Positions 31,340-34,534 of a stretch of DNA of 34,534 nucleotides are shown piece after piece. This DNA comes from an uncultured Candidatus Melainabacteria bacterium. GTDB lineage: Bacteria; Cyanobacteriota; Vampirovibrionia; Gastranaerophilales; Gastranaerophilaceae. The stretch lies in contig CAMDYM010000012.1 of the NCBI GenBank assembly GCA_945910425.1, positions 1 to 34,534 of the forward strand, given 5' to 3'. Position 1 is the first letter of the stretch, and each line of letters starts with the position of its first letter. A program made the translations under genes and the position numbers. The notes under the pieces were generated by a model, which had not been told where the DNA came from, did not search any database, and saw nothing but the letters and a program-made list of their open reading frames with translations.

Positions 31340-31661
31340 ATTTTACTTCATACTGAATTGTTTTATAGAAATTATAAACCAGTTTTAAAAATTTCTTGTT
31401 GTGTTTTATTGCCCCAATAACAACTTGTTCCATTTCCTTTTCCGTAACATCTTCAAAATAATAAAATTCATATGGTCTAACCTCTAAAACTTCCCCGAGT
31501 TTTTGCAAGGTATCAGGTGAAGGCGAAAATTTACCGGTTTCCATATAGCTTAAACTCTGCGGTTCAATCCCGATTAACTCCGCTAACTTTTCTTGAGTAA
31601 GTTTTTTAGTCTTTCTTATCGTTTTAATTCTCTGCCCTACAAGTACTTTTATGTCCTGCAT
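31338..31661 (-). CDS. XRE-family helix-turn-helix regulator, cassette 3
   Basis: 107 residues: Cro/C1-type HTH (I-K-T-I-R-K-T-K-K-L-T-Q-E-K-L-A, S-L-S-Y-M-E-T-G-K, L-E-V-R-P-Y-E-F-Y) and a helical C-terminal extension (E-K-E-M-E-Q-V-V ... L-K-L-V-Y-N-F). GAGGG precedes the ATG. It is divergent from the prepilin remnant over 141 bp. The extension resembles in size that of the cassette 2 regulator; this may dimerise or sense a ligand (inference). Confidence 0.88.
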   Translation of the reverse strand: MQDIKVLVGQRIKTIRKTKKLTQEKLAELIGIEPQSLSYMETGKFSPSPDTLQKLGEVLEVRPYEFYYFEDVTEKEMEQVVIGAIKHNKKFLKLVYNFYKTIQYEVK

Positions 31662-31678
31662 ATTTCAACCCTCATATT

Positions 31679-31766
31679 ATTATGTAAATTATGAACAATA
31701 CTTGGGAAATTAAAAATAAATAAAATATTTAAAATTATTGATTAATTTAAATAAATAATTTATACT
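31679..31766. promoter_or_regulatory. Promoter/operator region of cassette 3
   Basis: ATTATGTAAATTATG at 31679-31693 nearly matches ATTATGTAAAATTATG at the palindrome of cassette 2 (25141-25156). A plus-strand promoter follows: TTGATT (31738-31743), 17-bp spacer, TATACT (31761-31766). Confidence 0.5.
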
Positions 31767-31802
31767 ATATAAAGTAATAGTTTAAATTTTGGAGAGATTT
31801 AA

Positions 31803-32039
31803 ATGTTTTTAATTAAGTCCGGAAATATTTTGGCTAACGACACTACGCACCGCAGGTCGTTTGTTGATGTAATAAGTGCCAAGATTTGTAACATAATGCC
31901 CACTCCAGCCGAGGAGGGTTTTACTTTAGCGGAAATATTAATAACACTGGGCATAATCGGGGTAGTAGCGGCGATGACTATCCCTAATTTGATAAATGCC
32001 TACAAGGCTAAACAATTACGTACCCGTTTTAATAAATAA
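31803..32039 (+). CDS. Truncated type IV prepilin, cassette 3
   Basis: 78 residues. GGAGAG lies 6 nt before the ATG, and a good promoter stands upstream. A long leader of 38 residues ends P-A-E-E-G, then F-T-L-A-E-I-L-I-T-L-G (Gly at -1, Glu at +5) and the helix through I-P-N-L-I. The chain stops 15 residues later (Q-L-R-T-R-F-N-K), so the whole soluble pilin domain is missing. Either a remnant left by deletion or a genuine mini-pilin; the first is more likely. The end runs into an AATA repeat and the HEAT gene terminator. Confidence 0.7.
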   Translation: MFLIKSGNILANDTTHRRSFVDVISAKICNIMPTPAEEGFTLAEILITLGIIGVVAAMTIPNLINAYKAKQLRTRFNK

Positions 32040-32069
32040 ATAAATAAAGCGGAACCTTTCGGTTCCGCT
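32030..32069 (-). terminator. Terminator of the HEAT-repeat gene
   Basis: 9-bp stem AGCGGAACC/GGTTCCGCT with loop TTTC at 32048-32069. On the minus strand it is followed by TTTATTTATTTATT, which overlaps the end of the truncated prepilin gene. Confidence 0.75.
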
Positions 32070-32102
32070 CAAGTGTATTATAAATAAACAACCATTAGCT
32101 GA

Positions 32103-32960
32103 TTAAAAAGTACCTGCAGGTTTTTTCTGAGGAGTGGCCCCAGGGATTGACTGCCAGTTTGCTGCCATAATCTTTTTGAATGATTTCAAAGCTGTATCTT
32201 CAAGTTCACCTAATTCTTCAGCTTCCATAATCAATTCTCTTAACGGCATCAACGCTCTTTGGTCACGTAACACGCCTAAAGCAGCCGCAGCACCTGCACG
32301 AACCAATTCGTTTTCTGAACGGTTTTTCATAACATCAATCAATGCAGGAACAGCTTTTGTATCATTAAGTTTACCTAATGAAGTTACTGCATAAATTCTT
32401 ACGTTAACCCATTCATCGTAAAGCATATTGATAATCTTATCAACAGCTTTTTTATTGCCGATTTCGCCCAAAGCACGAGTTGCATCACATCTTACGTTAA
32501 CTTTTTCATGATCTAAAGATGCAATCAAAGCATCAGTTGCAACATCACCGATTTCAATTAAAGCATCAGTTGCAGTGATACAAACTTGCGGGTTTTCATC
32601 GTTTAAAGATTCAACAAGCGGTTCAACAACGATAGCACCGCCCAAACGACCTAACGCACGAGCTGCACGAACTCTAACGTCAACGTTGCGGTCTTCACGT
32701 AAAGATTCAATCAAATGAACTGTTGCAGATGAATCGCCTAATTCACCTAAAGCTCTTGCTGCATACAATCTTACAGAACCGTTTTTATCGTGTTTCAAAA
32801 CATCAATCAAAGGTTCAACGGCTTTTGAATCACCCATTTCACCTAAAACACGAGCTGCATTATATCTGACTTTTTCGGAATTGCTTGTTCTTAAGTCATT
32901 CAATAGCTCATCAAATGTTTTTTTAACTTGTTTTTTCTTACTGTTCACACTAATTGTCAT
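32103..32960 (-). CDS. HEAT-repeat protein (PBS lyase HEAT-like repeats)
   Basis: 285 residues, soluble. About seven repeats of roughly 31 residues run from 30 to 245, with the pattern V-R-x-x-A-A-R-A-L-G-E-L-G-D (e.g. Y-A-A-R-A-L-G-E-L-G-D, R-A-A-R-A-L-G-R-L-G, C-D-A-T-R-A-L-G-E-I-G). The repeat type is common to cyanobacterial phycobilin lyases and many scaffold proteins. With no phycobiliproteins expected in this lineage, a scaffold or protein-binding role is more likely. GGAGG lies 6 nt before the ATG. Confidence 0.9.
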   Translation of the reverse strand: MTISVNSKKKQVKKTFDELLNDLRTSNSEKVRYNAARVLGEMGDSKAVEPLIDVLKHDKNGSVRLYAARALGELGDSSATVHLIESLREDRNVDVRVRAARALGRLGGAIVVEPLVESLNDENPQVCITATDALIEIGDVATDALIASLDHEKVNVRCDATRALGEIGNKKAVDKIINMLYDEWVNVRIYAVTSLGKLNDTKAVPALIDVMKNRSENELVRAGAAAALGVLRDQRALMPLRELIMEAEELGELEDTALKSFKKIMAANWQSIPGATPQKKPAGTF

Positions 32961-33289
32961 TATTTTCCTCCGACACTACACAATAATTTTTATCACACCT
33001 ACTTCTATATAAAGTATTTTTTTCAAAAATTATTGCTTATTTATCTTCTATATATTAATTTTTGTTTACAATTCATGTATGTTTTTGGTTCCTACTACAG
33101 ATAGTTGGTCAGAAAATTTATTAAGGGTAACACTGACACTTATTTATCTTGTACTACTATTATAACATATTATTCAGATTTTTTCAGCAATTATATAACG
33201 AATTTTAAAAATTATTATAATTGTTTTTTTAACAATAGCTCTAATTTATAAATAATAATACACAAGCCGTAACATTTCTTAAATATTTA
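32961..33289. other. 329-bp AT-rich intergenic region
   Basis: No gene of convincing length. It must hold the promoter of the HEAT-repeat gene (minus strand), of which I see no strong consensus. A weak hairpin ATTGTT/AACAAT (33220-33236) lies 54 bp after the histidine kinase stop and may assist termination. Nothing else recognised. Confidence 0.4.
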
Positions 33290-34534
33290 CTACTTACAAT
33301 TGATAGTAATAATGAACTCCGTACCCACACCAACTTCACTTATGACATTGATTTTACCGTTGTGCTTGTCTATAATCTTTTGGCTTATCGCAAGCCCCAA
33401 ACCTGTGCCGACTCCTACTCCTTTTGTTGTATATCCGACGGTAAAAATTTTATTTATATTTTCTTTTGAAATCCCTTTGCCGTTATCCTTAAATTTAACA
33501 ATCAAATTATCGTCTTTATATTCTGTTGTAATAACGATTTTACCTTTTCCTTCGATTGCCTGACAGGCGTTTACCAAAATATTTGTAAATACTTGATTTA
33601 ACATATTCGGATAACATTTTATAAGCGGCAAATCTCCGTAATTTCGCTCTATTTCAATTCTGTTTTTTGTTTCATGCATAATTAAGTCAAGCGTCAAATT
33701 AAGCTCTTTATTAATATCAGCTTCCTGAAGCTCTGATTCATCAAGCCGCACAAACTTTTTCAGAGAAACAACAATGTTACTTATACGCTGAATTGCCTCT
33801 GAATCAATAGAATTCACTTGGGTAAACATTTCGCGCAAATCGTCATTATCAATTTTTGAAATAAGTTTAGCGATAATTGAATTATTTGACTTAATAGAAG
33901 CAACAGGGGTATTAATTTCATGCGCAACACCTGCAACAAGCTGACCTAAAGATGCCATTTTTTCAGAATTAATAAGCTGTAATTGAGTTTCTTTCAGTTC
34001 ATTTAATGCAGATTTTAACTCTTTTACGTTTTTGGCATTTTTTTGGTAAAGTTCAGCCCTAATTATCGCGTTTCCAAGCTGGGATGATACGGCTTCAAGA
34101 ATTTCTATTTCTTCATTAAGCTCGCGTTTCTGATAACTTAACAAAACCAAGACCCCCAGCATTTTTTGCATATGAAAAACAGGAACAATAACCCTCAAAA
34201 CTGATTGTTTAAAAGCCTCTGCATTAGTATATTCCATTAGCGAATAGCTAATAGAAATTCTGTTATTTTTAAGCTTTTTCATTGTGTAAGCATCAAACTG
34301 AATTTTAGTATCTTTTGTCAGAGTTTTTTCTCCATAGACTTCTCGAACACAAAACCTCATATCATCTGCTGATGCGTAGTATGTACGAAAACACCCAAAC
34401 ATTATTGCCAATTCTTTTAACGCAGAATTTAAAATAACGGAAATATCCATTGATTCTCTTATAATATTTGAAACCTTATTAATTAATGCAATCCTGATAG
34501 CCTGTGATTGAGCTTTTTGACGAATTTTTTGCAG
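33290..34534 (-). CDS. GAF-domain sensor histidine kinase, 5'-partial
   Basis: The frame stays open to the window edge for 28 codons beyond an internal ATG at 34450, and these (A-L-I-N-K-V-S-N-I-I-R-E-S) read like the usual helix before a GAF domain, so the start lies outside. Numbering from that ATG: GAF domain 1-130, a coiled linker, HisKA with phospho-acceptor H177 (G-V-A-H-E-I-N-T-P), then HATPase with N box (N-I-L-V-N-A-C-Q-A-I), D-N-G-K-G-I and the G-V-G-T-G-L-G-L lid. All catalytic boxes are intact. No membrane segment in the visible part; the response regulator is not in the window. Signal unknown. Confidence 0.9.
   Translation of the reverse strand: MQKIRQKAQSQAIRIALINKVSNIIRESMDISVILNSALKELAIMFGCFRTYYASADDMRFCVREVYGEKTLTKDTKIQFDAYTMKKLKNNRISISYSLMEYTNAEAFKQSVLRVIVPVFHMQKMLGVLVLLSYQKRELNEEIEILEAVSSQLGNAIIRAELYQKNAKNVKELKSALNELKETQLQLINSEKMASLGQLVAGVAHEINTPVASIKSNNSIIAKLISKIDNDDLREMFTQVNSIDSEAIQRISNIVVSLKKFVRLDESELQEADINKELNLTLDLIMHETKNRIEIERNYGDLPLIKCYPNMLNQVFTNILVNACQAIEGKGKIVITTEYKDDNLIVKFKDNGKGISKENINKIFTVGYTTKGVGVGTGLGLAISQKIIDKHNGKINVISEVGVGTEFIITINCK

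Noticed and set aside
32030-32047. AATA tetranucleotide tract as a phase-variation switch for the truncated prepilin
   Set aside because: The tract lies at the stop, and no other frame downstream encodes a pilin body, so slippage would not restore a gene.
1-34534. tRNA genes, insertion sequences or integrase/attachment sites
   Set aside because: I looked for tRNA T-arm motifs, transposase or integrase motifs and flanking direct repeats and found none convincing; the restriction-modification island shows no clear boundary repeats.

Overview
The window looks like chromosome of a non-photosynthetic cyanobacterial relative of the gut, most likely Candidatus Gastranaerophilales (Melainabacteria/Vampirovibrionia). 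This is inferred from the strong A+T bias, several short prepilins that all carry the FTLAE(V/I)LITLGIIGVVAAM-type N-terminus typical of that group, a PilM-PilN fusion, a compact primary-type sigma factor, a HEAT-repeat protein, and several orphan families. Both window edges cut a gene: the left-edge gene lacks its 5' end and the right-edge histidine kinase lacks its N-terminus.

Left third (1-13800). A damaged repeat-containing gene converges on a large HD-domain protein. Then come an MshEN-type protein overlapping an L-asparaginase II gene, and a sodium/amino-acid symporter with an ACT-domain protein. The RNase P RNA gene (minus strand) starts 5 bp after a prepilin gene. A divergent promoter pair leads to an orphan gene with a long structured leader. 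A minus-strand run nadA - rlmB - sigma factor is followed by the type IV pilus inner-membrane genes pilM/N (fused) and pilO.

Middle (13800-25900). A small defence-like island holds a 52-aa protein, a DUF2971 protein, and a two-gene BcgI-like type IIB restriction-modification system. After it come a thioredoxin-like protein, a beta carbonic anhydrase, metG, a secreted Cys-rich protein and an orphan OppD-type ATPase that may be translated from a leaderless mRNA.

Right third (25850-34534). Here are mntP with a DUF4127 gene, menG/ubiE, a D-2-hydroxyacid dehydrogenase, an Hsp20, a 500-bp intergenic region rich in hairpins and tandem repeats, a small Cys-cluster protein, the hibernation factor hpf, a HEAT-repeat protein and a partial GAF/histidine kinase.

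The most interesting theme is a repeated gene pair. Three times (about 19.5, 25.1 and 31.7 kb) an XRE-family regulator of 74-107 aa stands back-to-back with a prepilin gene over a 98-141 bp intergenic region that holds promoter-like and palindromic operator-like sequences. One of the three prepilins is a short remnant. The pilM/N-pilO genes could supply assembly functions for these pilins. Three prepilins share a C-terminal D-x-N-G ... P-N ... D-x-F motif, which suggests one family diversified under separate local regulators.
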